Counted from the first letter of the stretch, positions 18,124-29,410 are shown. The stretch: 64,000 bases of DNA from Pseudomonas shahriarae (GCF_014268455.2 NZ_CP077085.1:1364001-1428000), one strand, 5' to 3'. A program made the numbers and translations. The notes: generated by a model not told the origin, from the sequence alone.

Positions 18124-19803
18124 TTACGCTGCTTTCGCTTCCAGCTGGCTCAACGAGCGGTTCAGGGCGCTGAACACCGCCTTGAAGCTGGCGGTGGTGA
18201 TGTTTTCATCAATCCCCACGCCATGCACCGGGCGTTCGCCGTTCACGCGCAGCTCGATGTAAGCCGCGGCCTTGGCATTGGTCCCCGCGCCGATCGCATG
18301 TTCGTTGTAGTCCATGATCTCGACCCCAATCGGCAGGCCGGCCACCAGTGCTTCCAGTGCGCCATTGCCCTTGCCGTGCCAGCGCAGGTTGGTTTCGCCC
18401 TGGCCCTTGCCGGAGACTTCGACTTCTACCGAGCTGTTGCCGTTTTCTTCCTGCAGGCGATGGCTGACCAACGCGTACGGGGTGTTGGCTTGCAGGTATT
18501 CACGCTGCAACAACGCGTGGATCTGCGCGGCGGTCATTTCCAGGCCCACACGGTCGGTTTCGGCCTGTACCACCTGGCTGAACTCGATCTGCATGCGGCG
18601 TGGCAAGCTGATGCCGTATTCCTGCTCCAGCAGGTAGGCGATGCCGCCTTTGCCCGACTGGCTGTTGACGCGGATCACCGCCTCGTAGCTGCGGCCAATG
18701 TCGGCCGGGTCGATTGGCAGGTACGGCACTTCCCACAAGGTATCCGGTTTCTGCTGGGCGAAGCCCTTGCGGATCGCGTCCTGGTGGGAGCCGGAGAATG
18801 CGGTGTGGACCAGGTCGCCGACATATGGGTGACGTGGGTGCACCGGGATCTGGTTGCATTCCTCGACCACTTTGCGCACGCCGTCGATGTCGGAGAAGTC
18901 CAGCTCAGGGTCCACACCCTGGGTGTAGAGGTTCAACGCCACAGTGACCAGGTCAACGTTACCGGTACGCTCGCCGTTGCCGAACAGGCAGCCTTCAACA
19001 CGGTCGGCGCCAGCCATCAGGCCCAACTCGGTAGCCGCGACACCGGTGCCACGGTCGTTATGGGTGTGCAGGCTGATGATCACGCTGTCACGACGGTTGA
19101 TATGGCGACCAAACCACTCGATCTGGTCGGCATAGATATTCGGCGTGGCGCATTCCACAGTGGCCGGCAGGTTGAGGATCATCTTGTGCTCAGGCGTCGG
19201 GTTCCACACCTCGATCACCGCGTCACACACTTCCTTGGCGAATTCCAGTTCAGTAGCGCTGAAGGTCTCCGGGGAGTATTCGAAGGTCCACTGGGTTTCC
19301 GGCTGCTGGGCGGCGTACTTGACGAACAGCTTGGCCGCGTCGACCGCGATGGCCTTGATCCCGTCCTTGTCCTGGTTGAACACAATACGGCGGAAGGACG
19401 GCGAGGTGGCGTTGTACAAGTGCACGATGGCTTTCTTGGCGCCGCGCAGGGATTCGAAGGTGCGGGCGATCAAGTCTTCACGGCCCTGGGTCAGCACCTG
19501 GATGGTGGTGTCCTCGGGGATGTGGTTGTCTTCGATCAGGGTGCGCACGAAGTCAAAGTCGGTCTGCGAAGCGGCCGGGAACGAGGCTTCGATTTCCTTT
19601 ACGCCCACCGCGACCAGGGTTTTCCAGAAGCGCAGTTTTTTCACCGCATCCATCGGTTCGATCAGCGACTGGTTGCCGTCGCGCAAGTCGGAGCTGCACC
19701 AGATCGGCGCGGTGGTGATGGTCTTCGACGGCCAGGTGCGGTCCGGGATATCAATGGTCGGGAATGCGCGGTATTTCGAAGACGGGTCTTTGAGCATGCT
19801 CAT
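18124..19803 (-). CDS. leuA: 2-isopropylmalate synthase
   Basis: First committed enzyme of leucine synthesis, condensing acetyl-CoA with 2-oxoisovalerate; 559 residues. The TIM-barrel catalytic domain carries [12 protein letters not shown], the metal site HTHNDRGTG and the [11 protein letters not shown] motif. The C-terminal third is the leucine-binding regulatory domain. This length and N-terminus ([14 protein letters not shown]) fit the LeuA type 2 group. A putative leader peptide with five leucine codons lies 88 bp upstream, suggesting transcriptional or translational attenuation in addition to feedback inhibition. Confidence 0.97.
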   Translation of the reverse strand: MSMLKDPSSKYRAFPTIDIPDRTWPSKTITTAPIWCSSDLRDGNQSLIEPMDAVKKLRFWKTLVAVGVKEIEASFPAASQTDFDFVRTLIEDNHIPEDTTIQVLTQGREDLIARTFESLRGAKKAIVHLYNATSPSFRRIVFNQDKDGIKAIAVDAAKLFVKYAAQQPETQWTFEYSPETFSATELEFAKEVCDAVIEVWNPTPEHKMILNLPATVECATPNIYADQIEWFGRHINRRDSVIISLHTHNDRGTGVAATELGLMAGADRVEGCLFGNGERTGNVDLVTVALNLYTQGVDPELDFSDIDGVRKVVEECNQIPVHPRHPYVGDLVHTAFSGSHQDAIRKGFAQQKPDTLWEVPYLPIDPADIGRSYEAVIRVNSQSGKGGIAYLLEQEYGISLPRRMQIEFSQVVQAETDRVGLEMTAAQIHALLQREYLQANTPYALVSHRLQEENGNSSVEVEVSGKGQGETNLRWHGKGNGALEALVAGLPIGVEIMDYNEHAIGAGTNAKAAAYIELRVNGERPVHGVGIDENITTASFKAVFSALNRSLSQLEAKAA

Positions 19804-19891
19804 CAGAAGAATCCTTGTTGTAGGGCCGAGAAGAGGCGGCCTGCCAGAAAGCGTTTATTAGGGATGCAAACCGGGGACGAGGCAGATCGAT

Positions 19892-19969
19892 TCAGCCTGG
19901 CAGTCGTGCGCTGACGAGGCACAGGCTGCGGTGCTGGCGGAGCTGAATGAGGGTGTGAGAGGTTTTCAT
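19892..19969 (-). CDS. Putative leuA leader peptide (25 residues)
   Basis: Minus-strand frame from ATG 19969 to TGA 19892. It begins MKTSHTLIQLRQ and continues HRSLCLVSARLPG. Five of 25 residues are leucine, three of them in SLCLVSARL. The end of the frame can fold into a stem (GCCTG / CAGGC with inner TCGT / ACGA), and CTGCCAG inside it can alternatively pair with CTGGCAG nearer leuA. This is the layout of an attenuator leader. The Shine-Dalgarno is weak (AGGG about 10 nt upstream). Function is inferred from position and composition only. Confidence 0.5.
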   Translation of the reverse strand: MKTSHTLIQLRQHRSLCLVSARLPG

Positions 19970-20196
19970 AAGCTCAACCCTAACCGTCGGGGTGAAAGAT
20001 GGCAAGCAGTCGAAAAAAATTGAGAGAAGTTCTGCTATTTCTGTGGGAAACGAGATTTTATGGTTGAGAAACGCTCAAGGCTTTGTTTTGTTTGCGTGAG
20101 GGTTTAAGGATGCGCAATCAGTGGAATTGAGCTGGCGTCATCGCGGGCACGTTGAATCGTTGCACCGCGATAACGCCCGTATGCCCAGCGATCACA
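19970..20196. other. Intergenic stretch upstream of the leuA leader
   Basis: 227 bp between the M23 peptidase stop and the leader peptide. It should contain the minus-strand leuA promoter. It is AT-richer than its surroundings around 20010-20090, but I could not settle on one -35/-10 pair. No gene seen. Confidence 0.5.
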
Positions 20197-21018
20197 TCAA
20201 GGCTGGAACGCCCCAATAAAGATCGCCGGATCGACCCGCGCATCATTCAAGCTGATATTCCAGTGCATATGCGGCCCGGTCGCCCGGCCCGTCGCCCCGA
20301 CCTTGCCCACCACCGTTCCACGCACCAATTGCTGGCCCACCTTCACGTCAATCTTCGACATATGGCAGAACATGCTGATAAAGCCCTGGCCATGGTCGAC
20401 AAACACCGTATTGCCGTTGAAGAAATAATTGCCCACCAGAATCACCTTGCCATTGGCCGGGGTCTTGATCGGCGTGCCGGCAGGCACCGCGAAGTCCAGG
20501 CCCGAGTGCGGGTTGCGTTCTTCACCGTTGAAGAAGCGACGCACGCCGAACTTGCTCGACAGCGGGCCGTTCACTGGTTTGTCCAACACCAGGTTGCTTG
20601 GCAGGTTCGGGCTGAAGCTGCGGTAAGCCTTGAGTTGCACGGCCAGTTCGCCTTCGATGCGCTTGAGCTGCGCCGGAGCGGGGTTGACCTGGCTTTTGTT
20701 CTTCAGGGTGATGCGCTGTTCCGGGTACTTCTTGAAACCGACGATAAACGGCAGGGTGCGCCCACCGCTGCTGATGCGCTCGTTACCGGGCTTTACCGTC
20801 AATGGGATGCCGACAATCGCCAGCCAGTTGTCCTGTTCCTTGACCACCAGCACCGGTTTGCCCTGGTAGGTGGCTTTCGGTGCGGCGGCGGCGGGGCCCA
20901 GGTCGACCACGGCCACACCGCCGGGTACCGGCTTGTTCAGGGTGCGGGTGATGTAGCTGTCGGCGTGGGCATTGAAGGCGAGGCACAGCAGCATCAGCAG
21001 GCTAAATAGACGAGGCAT
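20197..21018 (-). CDS. M23-family peptidoglycan DD-endopeptidase
   Basis: Secreted or periplasmic LytM-type zinc peptidase of 273 residues that cuts peptide cross-links in peptidoglycan. The signal peptide is residues 1 to about 20 (MPRLFSLLMLLCLAFNAHA). The C-terminal domain has the zinc motif NPHSGLDFAV and the catalytic HMHW (H-x-H), with the flanking FVDHGQGFISMFCHM. All zinc and catalytic histidines appear intact, so it is probably an active enzyme and not only an amidase activator. ATG 21018 is 4 bases after the xseA stop; an in-frame TTG one codon earlier is less likely. Confidence 0.9.
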   Translation of the reverse strand: MPRLFSLLMLLCLAFNAHADSYITRTLNKPVPGGVAVVDLGPAAAAPKATYQGKPVLVVKEQDNWLAIVGIPLTVKPGNERISSGGRTLPFIVGFKKYPEQRITLKNKSQVNPAPAQLKRIEGELAVQLKAYRSFSPNLPSNLVLDKPVNGPLSSKFGVRRFFNGEERNPHSGLDFAVPAGTPIKTPANGKVILVGNYFFNGNTVFVDHGQGFISMFCHMSKIDVKVGQQLVRGTVVGKVGATGRATGPHMHWNISLNDARVDPAIFIGAFQP

Positions 21019-21021
21019 CAA

Positions 21022-22401
21022 TCAATCCAGTAATGAAAGGGTGACGGGTGTCAGGTGGTTATCTTCCACCCGCACTTGCAATTGGCCTTCACCGAGGCGC
21101 GCGGTCAGGCGTTGGCCGGTGTGGGTTTGCGCGGCATTGCGAATCGCCTGGCCGCGCTCGTCCAGCAGGATGCTGTAGCCACGGCCCAGGGTCGCCAGCG
21201 GGCTGACCACCTGCAACGTCTGCACCTGGCTTTGCAGTTGCAGACGACGGGCCTTGAGCCCTTCGCGCATGGCCCGGGGCAGGCGCTCGGCGAGGCTGTC
21301 CAGGCGCTGGCGCAGCAGGGCCAGTTGCCGCCCCGGATGCTGGCCGGCCAGGCGCGTTTCCAGGCGGATCAGGCGTTCGCGGCGGGTGTTGAGGCTGCGC
21401 TCGAACGCGCGGCGCAGGCGCATATCCAGGTCATCCAGGCGCTGGGCCTGCTGGCGCAGGCGCTCACCGGGGTGACGCAGGCGGCGGGCCATGCCTTCCA
21501 GGCGCAGGCGGTCGTGGGTCAGGCGATTGCGCATCAGCATCACCAGGCGCCGGTGCAGGCTTTCGACCTGGCGCACCAGATTGCTCGCATCCGGCGCCAG
21601 CAACTCAGCCGCCGCCGACGGCGTAGGCGCACGCACATCGGCCACGAAGTCACTGATGGACACATCGGTCTCATGGCCGACCGCACTGACGATGGGCGTG
21701 ACACAGGCATCAATGGCCCGCGCCACGGCTTCTTCGTTGAAGCACCAGAGGTCTTCCAGGGAGCCGCCGCCACGGGCCAGGATCAGCGCGTCGAAGCCAC
21801 GGGCATCCGCCAGCTTGAGGGCGCGGACAATCTGCGCCACGGCTTCGCGGCCTTGCACGGCGGTGGGGATCAGGGTCAGTTGCACGTTCGGTGCACGGCG
21901 GCCGAACACGCTGATGATGTCGCGAATCACCGCGCCCGTGGGCGAGCTGATAATCCCGATGCGGCGTGGATGGGCCGGTAGCGCCACCTTGCGCTCGGCA
22001 CTGAACAAGCCTTCGGCGCTGAGCTTTTCCTTCAAGGCATCGAAGGCCAGGCGCAACGCGCCATCACCGGCCGGTTCCACGGTGTCGAGGATCAACTGAT
22101 AGTCGCCACGGCCCTCGAACAGCGAGACCTTGCCCCGCACCTTGACCGCCAGGCCATCCTTCAGCGCCTGACGCACCCGTGCGGCATTGTTGCGAAACAG
22201 TGCACAACGCACCTGTGCGCCGCTGTCCTTGAGGGTGAAGTACACATGGCCGGAGGCGGGGCGGGCGAGGTTGGAGATCTCGCCTTCGACCCAGATATTG
22301 GTGAACACGTCTTCCAGCAACACCCGCGCGCGGCCGTTGAGCTGGCTGACAGTCAGGACTTCGCGGTCCAGGCCCAGGCGGGCAAACGGGTCTTTAATCA
22401 T
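21022..22401 (-). CDS. xseA: Exodeoxyribonuclease VII large subunit
   Basis: Large subunit (459 residues) of ExoVII, which degrades single-stranded DNA from both ends. An N-terminal OB fold (VSQLNGRARVLLEDVF... IWVEGEISNLARP) is followed by the catalytic domain with GIISSPTGAVIRD and ILARGGGSLEDLWCFN, then a long coiled coil rich in Arg and Leu and the C-terminal LGRGYSIL segment. The small subunit gene is not in the window. It forms a tight pair with the M23 peptidase downstream. Confidence 0.97.
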   Translation of the reverse strand: MIKDPFARLGLDREVLTVSQLNGRARVLLEDVFTNIWVEGEISNLARPASGHVYFTLKDSGAQVRCALFRNNAARVRQALKDGLAVKVRGKVSLFEGRGDYQLILDTVEPAGDGALRLAFDALKEKLSAEGLFSAERKVALPAHPRRIGIISSPTGAVIRDIISVFGRRAPNVQLTLIPTAVQGREAVAQIVRALKLADARGFDALILARGGGSLEDLWCFNEEAVARAIDACVTPIVSAVGHETDVSISDFVADVRAPTPSAAAELLAPDASNLVRQVESLHRRLVMLMRNRLTHDRLRLEGMARRLRHPGERLRQQAQRLDDLDMRLRRAFERSLNTRRERLIRLETRLAGQHPGRQLALLRQRLDSLAERLPRAMREGLKARRLQLQSQVQTLQVVSPLATLGRGYSILLDERGQAIRNAAQTHTGQRLTARLGEGQLQVRVEDNHLTPVTLSLLD

Positions 22402-22431
22402 GGGAAGAGATCTTTAGTCATGGGCGGCAGT

Positions 22432-23322
22432 TTATAGGCATTCGCCCAAGGTTTGACAGAACTGCGCCACCAACGCGCTCGGCGCCTGCGCGCAGGCCAG
22501 GGCCACGGTGCTGTGGCAATCGGGGTCGGCCAGGGGCAGGAAGTGAATATTGGCTGGGGCAATATCGCGCATCGACTCGGGCAGCAGGGCGATGCCAAAC
22601 CCGGCCTGGATCAGTTGCAACTGGGTGGTCTTGCGTGACATCACCCGTGCGGCCTTGGGGAAAAATCCGGCACGCATGCACAATTCGGCCGACAGATAAC
22701 TCAGACCTCCGCGTTGCGGGTGGGGGATCGAGATAAACGCTTCGTCTTTCAGCTGTGCCAGTTCAATGGCCGATGTGTGCCGGGCCAAAGGGTGCGCCGG
22801 CGGCACGGCCAGCAACAGTGGCTCCTTATATAAAGACACGATGCGCACCCCTTCGCGCTGACGCAGTACCGGCAGGCGCAGCAGGCCGACCTCCAGGCGA
22901 CCATCGGCAATGTCTTCCAACTGCGCTTCGGAGGACAGTTTGACGATATCCATCGACACCCCTGGGCACTGTTCCAGCCAGGTGCTGATCCCGCGCAGTA
23001 CCCGCCCACTCATCGGCACTGTGCTGGAGTGGCTCAGGCGCAGGGTGCCGAGCTGGCCGTGGCCGACCTGGGTCGCCAGTTCACTGGCCTTGTGCAACTC
23101 GCCCAGCAGGTTGCGCGCCCGTGGATAAAACGCCTCGCCGGCGGCGGTCAGTCTGGGTTGGCGGGCGGTGCGCTCGAACAGCGGGGTTTGCAGGATAATT
23201 TCCAGCTCCTTGATCTGCCGGCTAAGGGCCGATTGCGCGACAAACAGGCGCTCGGCGGCGGCGCTGAAGCTGCCGCTCTCGGCGATTTCGACGAAGTAAC
23301 GCAGTTGCCGGGTGGAAATCAC
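22432..23322 (-). CDS. LysR-family transcriptional regulator
   Basis: LTTR of 296 residues with an N-terminal winged helix-turn-helix (RQLRYFVEIAESGSFSAAAERL, residues about 4-25, then QSALSRQIKELE) and a type 2 periplasmic-binding-like effector domain. The start is GTG 23322 behind AAAGGC. It is divergent from a TauE/SafE-type exporter across 99 bp, the usual arrangement in which the regulator controls the neighbouring transporter. The effector is unknown; a sulfonate, sulfite or related anion is a guess from the neighbour. Confidence 0.9.
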   Translation of the reverse strand: MISTRQLRYFVEIAESGSFSAAAERLFVAQSALSRQIKELEIILQTPLFERTARQPRLTAAGEAFYPRARNLLGELHKASELATQVGHGQLGTLRLSHSSTVPMSGRVLRGISTWLEQCPGVSMDIVKLSSEAQLEDIADGRLEVGLLRLPVLRQREGVRIVSLYKEPLLLAVPPAHPLARHTSAIELAQLKDEAFISIPHPQRGGLSYLSAELCMRAGFFPKAARVMSRKTTQLQLIQAGFGIALLPESMRDIAPANIHFLPLADPDCHSTVALACAQAPSALVAQFCQTLGECL

Positions 23323-23421
23323 GAGTCATGCCTTTTCGAGATAGGTGGAGGGCTTGGAAGATATTAGTCGCAACCCATCCGCTTGGCTAAAGTGAGGGCC
23401 ATCGCTGACAAGGAATATTGC

Positions 23422-24189
23422 ATGAGCCTGGTTGAATTGATGGGGCAGTGGTCGTTCGGGGCGCTGGACTGGTTGGTAATCGGCCTGGGGATTGCCCTGG
23501 CCTACATCGTGTTTGGCATCGCCGGCTTCGGCACGGCGCTGGTGGCCGGGCCGATCCTGATTATGTTTATGCCGCTGTCGCAGATCATCCCGCTGCTGGT
23601 GCTGCTGGATTTCGTCGCGGCCTTTGGCAACCTACTGCAATCGCGGCGGGATGTGGTCAAGCCGGAGCTGTTGCGGTTACTGCCGTGCATGGCGATTGGC
23701 TGCACCCTCGGCGTGATCTTCTTGCTCAACCTGCACTCCGACCTGCTGCTGCTGTTGATGGGCCTGTTTATCAGCACCTATGCCATCTACAGCCTGGCGG
23801 TAAGGGCCAAGCCCACGGCCCTGGCTGCCGGCTGGTCGGTCCCCATGGGCGTGGTGGGCGGATTGTTTGGTGCGTTGTTTGGCAGTGGCGGCTTTTTATA
23901 TGCGATCTATCTGAACAGCCGCCTGCCCAAGGACGGCGCGCGGGCGACCCAAAGCGCGCTGATCAGCGCGAGCACGGTGGTGCGCCTGAGTCTGTTTTTG
24001 ATCGCCGGGGTGTATGCCGAGTTGCCGTTGCTGATGTTGGCGGTGTGCCTGTTGCCGGCGATGGCCCTGGGGCTGTGGGCGGGGCGGCGATTGACCCTGC
24101 GCATGTCCCGTGAGGCGTTTGTGCGCTTGGTGACATGGTTGGTGCTGGCCAGTGGCATTGCCTTGATTGGGCGGTATTTGAGTACTTGA
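23422..24189 (+). CDS. TauE/SafE-family membrane permease
   Basis: Integral membrane protein of 255 residues with about eight hydrophobic segments arranged in two similar halves, each opening with a conserved Gly-rich loop (GIAGFGTALVAGP and GLFGALFGSGGF). Such permeases move sulfite, sulfoacetate or other small organic anions. The open frame begins earlier at a TTG, but ATG 23422 has AAGGA in front of it. Probably regulated by the divergent LysR gene. Confidence 0.88.
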   Translation: MSLVELMGQWSFGALDWLVIGLGIALAYIVFGIAGFGTALVAGPILIMFMPLSQIIPLLVLLDFVAAFGNLLQSRRDVVKPELLRLLPCMAIGCTLGVIFLLNLHSDLLLLLMGLFISTYAIYSLAVRAKPTALAAGWSVPMGVVGGLFGALFGSGGFLYAIYLNSRLPKDGARATQSALISASTVVRLSLFLIAGVYAELPLLMLAVCLLPAMALGLWAGRRLTLRMSREAFVRLVTWLVLASGIALIGRYLST

Positions 24190-24230
24190 CCTGTGGGTGT
24201 CAGGGATTAAGCTGCCGGGCTCTAGGGCCT

Positions 24231-24297
24231 CATCGCGGGCGAGCCCGCTCCCACATTGAAATGCAATCGAGTGTGGGAGCGGCTTGCCCGCGATGGC
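24231..24297. repeat. REPIN, GC-rich subtype
   Basis: CATCGCGGGCGAGCCCGCTC on the left and GGAGCGGCTTGCCCGCGATG on the right. The right arm lacks one G of the core. It lies between the permease gene and the 182-residue protein. Confidence 0.8.
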
Positions 24298-24323
24298 GTC
24301 AGACGCCACACCGCAGGACTCCC

Positions 24324-24872
24324 ATGAATTCCCAAAGCATCCTTGTCCCGAAAATCTCCACCTTGCCCGTCCACGAACCCCGCGCCCGGGCCATCGTGCG
24401 CTGGCTGGTGCGCAAGAACATCATCAAGGAAGAACTGACCACCTGCGGGCGCACCGGCAACCGCATGGGCTACGCCCTGGCCGACGGTGCCCGCGCCGTG
24501 GTGCTGCACCCCGAGGCGCTGCCGTTCAACGAGCCGGTCAATGGCCTGGAAATCATCTACAAACGCTGCATCTACACCCCGGCCAAGGGCTTTCTCGAAG
24601 AAGCCGGCTGCCCGGAATGCCTTAAAGAAGTCGGCGAGGCGCTGTTCGACAGCCTGGAAGACTGGATGCCCGGCCACACCGACAACTTCACCTGCCCGTT
24701 GTGTGGGCATGAAGATGACATCAACGGGTTTCTGTTCCTGCAGGAATGCGGTTTCTCCAACCTGGGCTTCATCTTCAACAACTGGGCGGAAGCGGGCTTC
24801 AAGCAGAGCTTTATCGACGAGTTTGCCGACTGGCTCGATCAGAAAATCAGCTGGGTCAAAGTCGAACTCTAG
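24324..24872 (+). CDS. Conserved protein of unknown function with two CxxC pairs
   Basis: Soluble protein of 182 residues with no signal peptide or membrane span. The visible features are two zinc-knuckle-like pairs, GCPECL near residue 100 and FTCPLCGHED near 128, and an aromatic, acidic C-terminal third (FSNLGFIFNNWAEAGF). I recall similar Pseudomonas proteins being labelled as sugar ABC transporter ATPase, but there is no Walker A motif here, so that label should not be used. ATG 24324 follows GCAGGA. It is a single gene just upstream of guaB. Confidence 0.75.
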   Translation: MNSQSILVPKISTLPVHEPRARAIVRWLVRKNIIKEELTTCGRTGNRMGYALADGARAVVLHPEALPFNEPVNGLEIIYKRCIYTPAKGFLEEAGCPECLKEVGEALFDSLEDWMPGHTDNFTCPLCGHEDDINGFLFLQECGFSNLGFIFNNWAEAGFKQSFIDEFADWLDQKISWVKVEL

Positions 24873-26501
<1,629 letters not shown>

Positions 26502-26526
26502 GGCTTCCAGCAAAACGTTAAGTAAC

Positions 26527-26560
26527 CGGGGCTGTTCTTTCAGCCCCGAGTTGTTTCTGA
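26527..26560 (+). promoter_or_regulatory. Hairpin between guaB and guaA
   Basis: CGGGGCTG (26527-26534), loop TTCTTT, CAGCCCCG (26541-26548), then AGTTGTTTCTG. It is terminator-like with a weak T tract, so perhaps a partial terminator that lowers guaA relative to guaB. Confidence 0.55.
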
Positions 26561-26582
26561 TTCATTAGACGAGACTGACTTC

Positions 26583-28160
26583 ATGGCCCTCGACATTCAC
26601 GCCCACCGCATCCTGATCCTCGACTTCGGTTCCCAGTACACCCAACTGATCGCCCGCCGCGTGCGTGAAATCGGTGTGTACTGCGAACTGCACCCGTTCG
26701 ACATGGATGACGAAGCGATCCGCGAATTCGCCCCTAAAGGTGTCATCCTGGCCGGTGGCCCCGAGTCCGTGCACGAAGCCAACAGCCCGCGTTGCCCGCA
26801 AGCGGTGTTTGACCTGGGCGTGCCGGTCTTCGGTATCTGCTACGGCATGCAGACCATGGCCGAGCAACTGGGCGGCAAGGTTGAAGGTTCCGAACTGCGT
26901 GAATTCGGTTACGCCCGTGTCGACGTGGTCGGCAAGAGCCGCCTGCTGGACGGCATCGAAGACCACATCGACGCCGACGGCCTGTTCGGCCTCGACGTCT
27001 GGATGAGCCACGGTGACAAGGTCACCAAGATGCCGGAAGACTTCCACATCCTGGCCAGCACGCCGAGCTGCCCGATTGCCGGCATGTTCAACGACGAGCG
27101 CGGCTACTACGGCGTGCAGTTCCACCCGGAAGTGACCCACACCAAGCAGGGCGGCCGCATCCTGTCGCGCTTCATCCTCGACATCTGCCAGTGCGAAGCC
27201 CTGTGGACCCCGTCGAAGATCGCTGAAGACGCCATCGCCAACGTGCGTGCCCAGGTCGGTACTGATAACGTCCTGCTCGGCCTGTCCGGCGGCGTTGACT
27301 CCTCCGTGGTTGCTGCGCTGCTGCACAAGGCCATCGGCGACCAACTGACTTGCGTATTCGTCGACAACGGCCTGCTGCGCCTGCACGAAGGCGAGCAAGT
27401 GATGGCCATGTTCGCCGAGAACATGGGCGTCAAGGTGATCCGTGCCAACGCCGAAGATCAGTTCCTCAACAACCTGGCCGGCGAGTCCGACCCAGAGAAG
27501 AAGCGCAAGATCATCGGCCGCACTTTCATCGACGTCTTCGATGCCCAGTCCAACAAACTGGACAACATCAAGTACCTCGCCCAGGGCACCATCTACCCCG
27601 ACGTGATCGAGTCGGCCGGCGCCAAGAGCGGCAAGGCCCACGTGATCAAGTCCCACCACAACGTGGGTGGCCTGCCTGAGGAAATGAACCTCAAGCTGGT
27701 AGAACCGCTGCGCGAACTGTTCAAGGACGAAGTCCGCCGTCTGGGCCTGGAACTGGGCCTGCCGTACGACATGGTCTACCGCCACCCATTCCCAGGCCCG
27801 GGCCTGGGCGTGCGCATCCTCGGTGAAGTGAAAAAGGAATACGCCGACCTGCTGCGTCGTGCCGACCACATCTTCATCGAAGAACTGCGCAAGGCCGACT
27901 GGTACCACAAAGTCAGCCAGGCCTTCGTCGTGTTCCAGCCGGTGAAATCGGTTGGGGTGGTCGGCGATGGCCGTCGCTACGCCTGGGTCGTGGCCCTGCG
28001 TGCCGTAGAAACCATCGACTTCATGACCGCCCGCTGGGCACACCTGCCGTACGAACTGCTGGAGACTGTCAGCGGCCGTATCATCAATGAAATCGAAGGT
28101 ATCTCGCGCGTGACGTATGACGTGTCGAGCAAGCCGCCGGCGACGATTGAGTGGGAATGA
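26583..28160 (+). CDS. guaA: GMP synthase (glutamine-hydrolysing)
   Basis: Converts XMP to GMP with glutamine nitrogen; 525 residues. The N-terminal class I glutamine amidotransferase has the nucleophile in GICYGMQT and the His-Glu pair in VQFHPEVTH. The ATP pyrophosphatase domain has the P-loop LSGGVDSSV. The C-terminal dimerisation domain ends PPATIEWE, as is usual. A strong terminator follows at 28207. Confidence 0.98.
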   Translation: MALDIHAHRILILDFGSQYTQLIARRVREIGVYCELHPFDMDDEAIREFAPKGVILAGGPESVHEANSPRCPQAVFDLGVPVFGICYGMQTMAEQLGGKVEGSELREFGYARVDVVGKSRLLDGIEDHIDADGLFGLDVWMSHGDKVTKMPEDFHILASTPSCPIAGMFNDERGYYGVQFHPEVTHTKQGGRILSRFILDICQCEALWTPSKIAEDAIANVRAQVGTDNVLLGLSGGVDSSVVAALLHKAIGDQLTCVFVDNGLLRLHEGEQVMAMFAENMGVKVIRANAEDQFLNNLAGESDPEKKRKIIGRTFIDVFDAQSNKLDNIKYLAQGTIYPDVIESAGAKSGKAHVIKSHHNVGGLPEEMNLKLVEPLRELFKDEVRRLGLELGLPYDMVYRHPFPGPGLGVRILGEVKKEYADLLRRADHIFIEELRKADWYHKVSQAFVVFQPVKSVGVVGDGRRYAWVVALRAVETIDFMTARWAHLPYELLETVSGRIINEIEGISRVTYDVSSKPPATIEWE

Positions 28161-28206
28161 TCAGGCGTCCGGCACTGACCGGCACCCTCTAGCAAAAAGT
28201 ACCCTG

Positions 28207-28230
28207 AAGCCCGCTTAATTGCGGGCTTTT
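28207..28230. terminator. Bidirectional terminator between guaA and the lipoprotein gene
   Basis: AAGCCCGC, loop TTAATT, GCGGGCTTTT. It lies between convergent genes and works in both directions. Confidence 0.9.
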
Positions 28231-28239
28231 GGTAATGGG

Positions 28240-28551
28240 TTACCGGCGGCCTTCGCACACCGGTGATTCGCCGATGCGGCCTTCCTTGCACAGGTCGATG
28301 TTATCTGTGCGCTTGAAGCCGGCGTCTTTCATGCAATAAAACTGCGTGAGCACCTGGTCAATCGGCGTCCTGTCCCCTGTCCCTGTCAGGTTGGTATAGC
28401 CGCAGGCGGTCATAGCACTCTTGACGCCTTCTTCAGACACTCCGTTCTTCTTCCAATTGGTAAATTCCGGCGGCGGAGGTTGAAAGCCCCTGCCTGTGCA
28501 GCCAATCAATAACACAGCGCAAAAACTCAGCAACAGGCTCTTCGTGAGCAT
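28240..28551 (-). CDS. Small putative lipoprotein
   Basis: 103 residues with a signal peptide ending in the lipobox VLLIGC (cysteine near residue 18), then a short Cys-containing domain (SAMTACGYTN, QFYCMKDAGF, DLCKEGR, SPVCEGRR). ATG 28551 is chosen over an upstream ATG at 28566 because GAGGAAG lies 7 nt before it. I do not recognise the family; the four mature-domain cysteines could form two disulfides in the periplasm. Single gene, convergent with guaA. Confidence 0.75.
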   Translation of the reverse strand: MLTKSLLLSFCAVLLIGCTGRGFQPPPPEFTNWKKNGVSEEGVKSAMTACGYTNLTGTGDRTPIDQVLTQFYCMKDAGFKRTDNIDLCKEGRIGESPVCEGRR

Positions 28552-28639
28552 GGCGTTCTTCCTCATGGTTTGGCTCGGATATCGTATGCGTCGTATCAGC
28601 GAGCTTGTCGAGGTAGTGTCGAGGGCTGCTCAGGAGTAA

Positions 28640-29410
28640 CTAGAAAAACTCATCCAACAGGCAGTAAAAAGCCATTCGCTGCTCATCAGGTTCCACACCA
28701 TACCTCTCAAAGAACGGCCTGACCCATTCCTGCCCCAAGTTGCGCTCGACACTGCGGGCCGCCAGGGCCAGATCTTGATAACGGTCACTGACCCCCAGGC
28801 GGCCGCAGTCGATAAAACCACTGAAGTGACCGTCCGCTGCCATGAAGTTCGGCAGGCAGGCGTCGCCGTGGGTTACCACCAAGTCATGGGTGGTGGGCCG
28901 TGTCGACAGGAGTTCGGCGAACACATCGGTGGCGCTACGTCCCAATCGCTCATCGTCGAAGTCCGTTACATCAATCAGCCCGGCGTTGATATGTGCCTGG
29001 GCGACGGTGATGCGCAGTTCCAGGGTGTGATCGAAGGGGCATTGCGCCACGGGGATCTGGTGCAATGTACGCAGGGCGTTGGCCAGGATGTCGATGATCT
29101 GCGCGGCAGAAAGGTCACTGCTACTGGCCAGGTCCTGTCCCGGGATGGCGCTCATCAGCAGCCAGTGGTGAAGGTTTTCCTGCACCTCATCCAGCACCAC
29201 CGGCGCCGGCAGGCCCTGCTGTTGCAGCCAGTGAAGGCGCTCGATTTCATCGGCAAGCTCGGCGTGTTCTACGAGGGGCTCGGCCTTCAGGAACAGGTCC
29301 GTGCCGTTGTCCCTGCGTAGCCGGAAGACGTCAGCCCGCGACTCGCCGATGGCCTGCTGCTCGATCAGCGCATGGGGGAACTGTTCACGCCATTTGTTTG
29401 GAATATTCAC
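28640..29410 (-). CDS. Aminoglycoside 3'-phosphotransferase-like kinase
   Basis: Protein of 256 residues with the protein-kinase-like fold of APH enzymes. The catalytic loop reads [13 protein letters not shown] (HGD-x4-N), the metal-binding segment [17 protein letters not shown] is the APH(3') form of the DFG-like motif, and FLKAEP near residue 40 supplies the ATP lysine. These are the class features of APH(3'). Substrate range cannot be read from the sequence. GTG 29410 with AAAGGAAAA in front is chosen; the longer frame begins at a TTG without a ribosome site. It lies alone between the lipoprotein gene and treR, with ordinary base composition. Confidence 0.82.
   Translation of the reverse strand: MNIPNKWREQFPHALIEQQAIGESRADVFRLRRDNGTDLFLKAEPLVEHAELADEIERLHWLQQQGLPAPVVLDEVQENLHHWLLMSAIPGQDLASSSDLSAAQIIDILANALRTLHQIPVAQCPFDHTLELRITVAQAHINAGLIDVTDFDDERLGRSATDVFAELLSTRPTTHDLVVTHGDACLPNFMAADGHFSGFIDCGRLGVSDRYQDLALAARSVERNLGQEWVRPFFERYGVEPDEQRMAFYCLLDEFF

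Noticed and set aside
17965..19914. Long open frame antisense to leuA (about 650 codons)
   Set aside because: High-GC codon bias leaves the opposite strand open. Its translation has no domain, and leuA is certain on the other strand.
19804..20196. T-box or other riboswitch before leuA
   Set aside because: No T-box sequence, no classical riboswitch core and a short peptide frame instead. T-box control of leuA is also not expected in pseudomonads.
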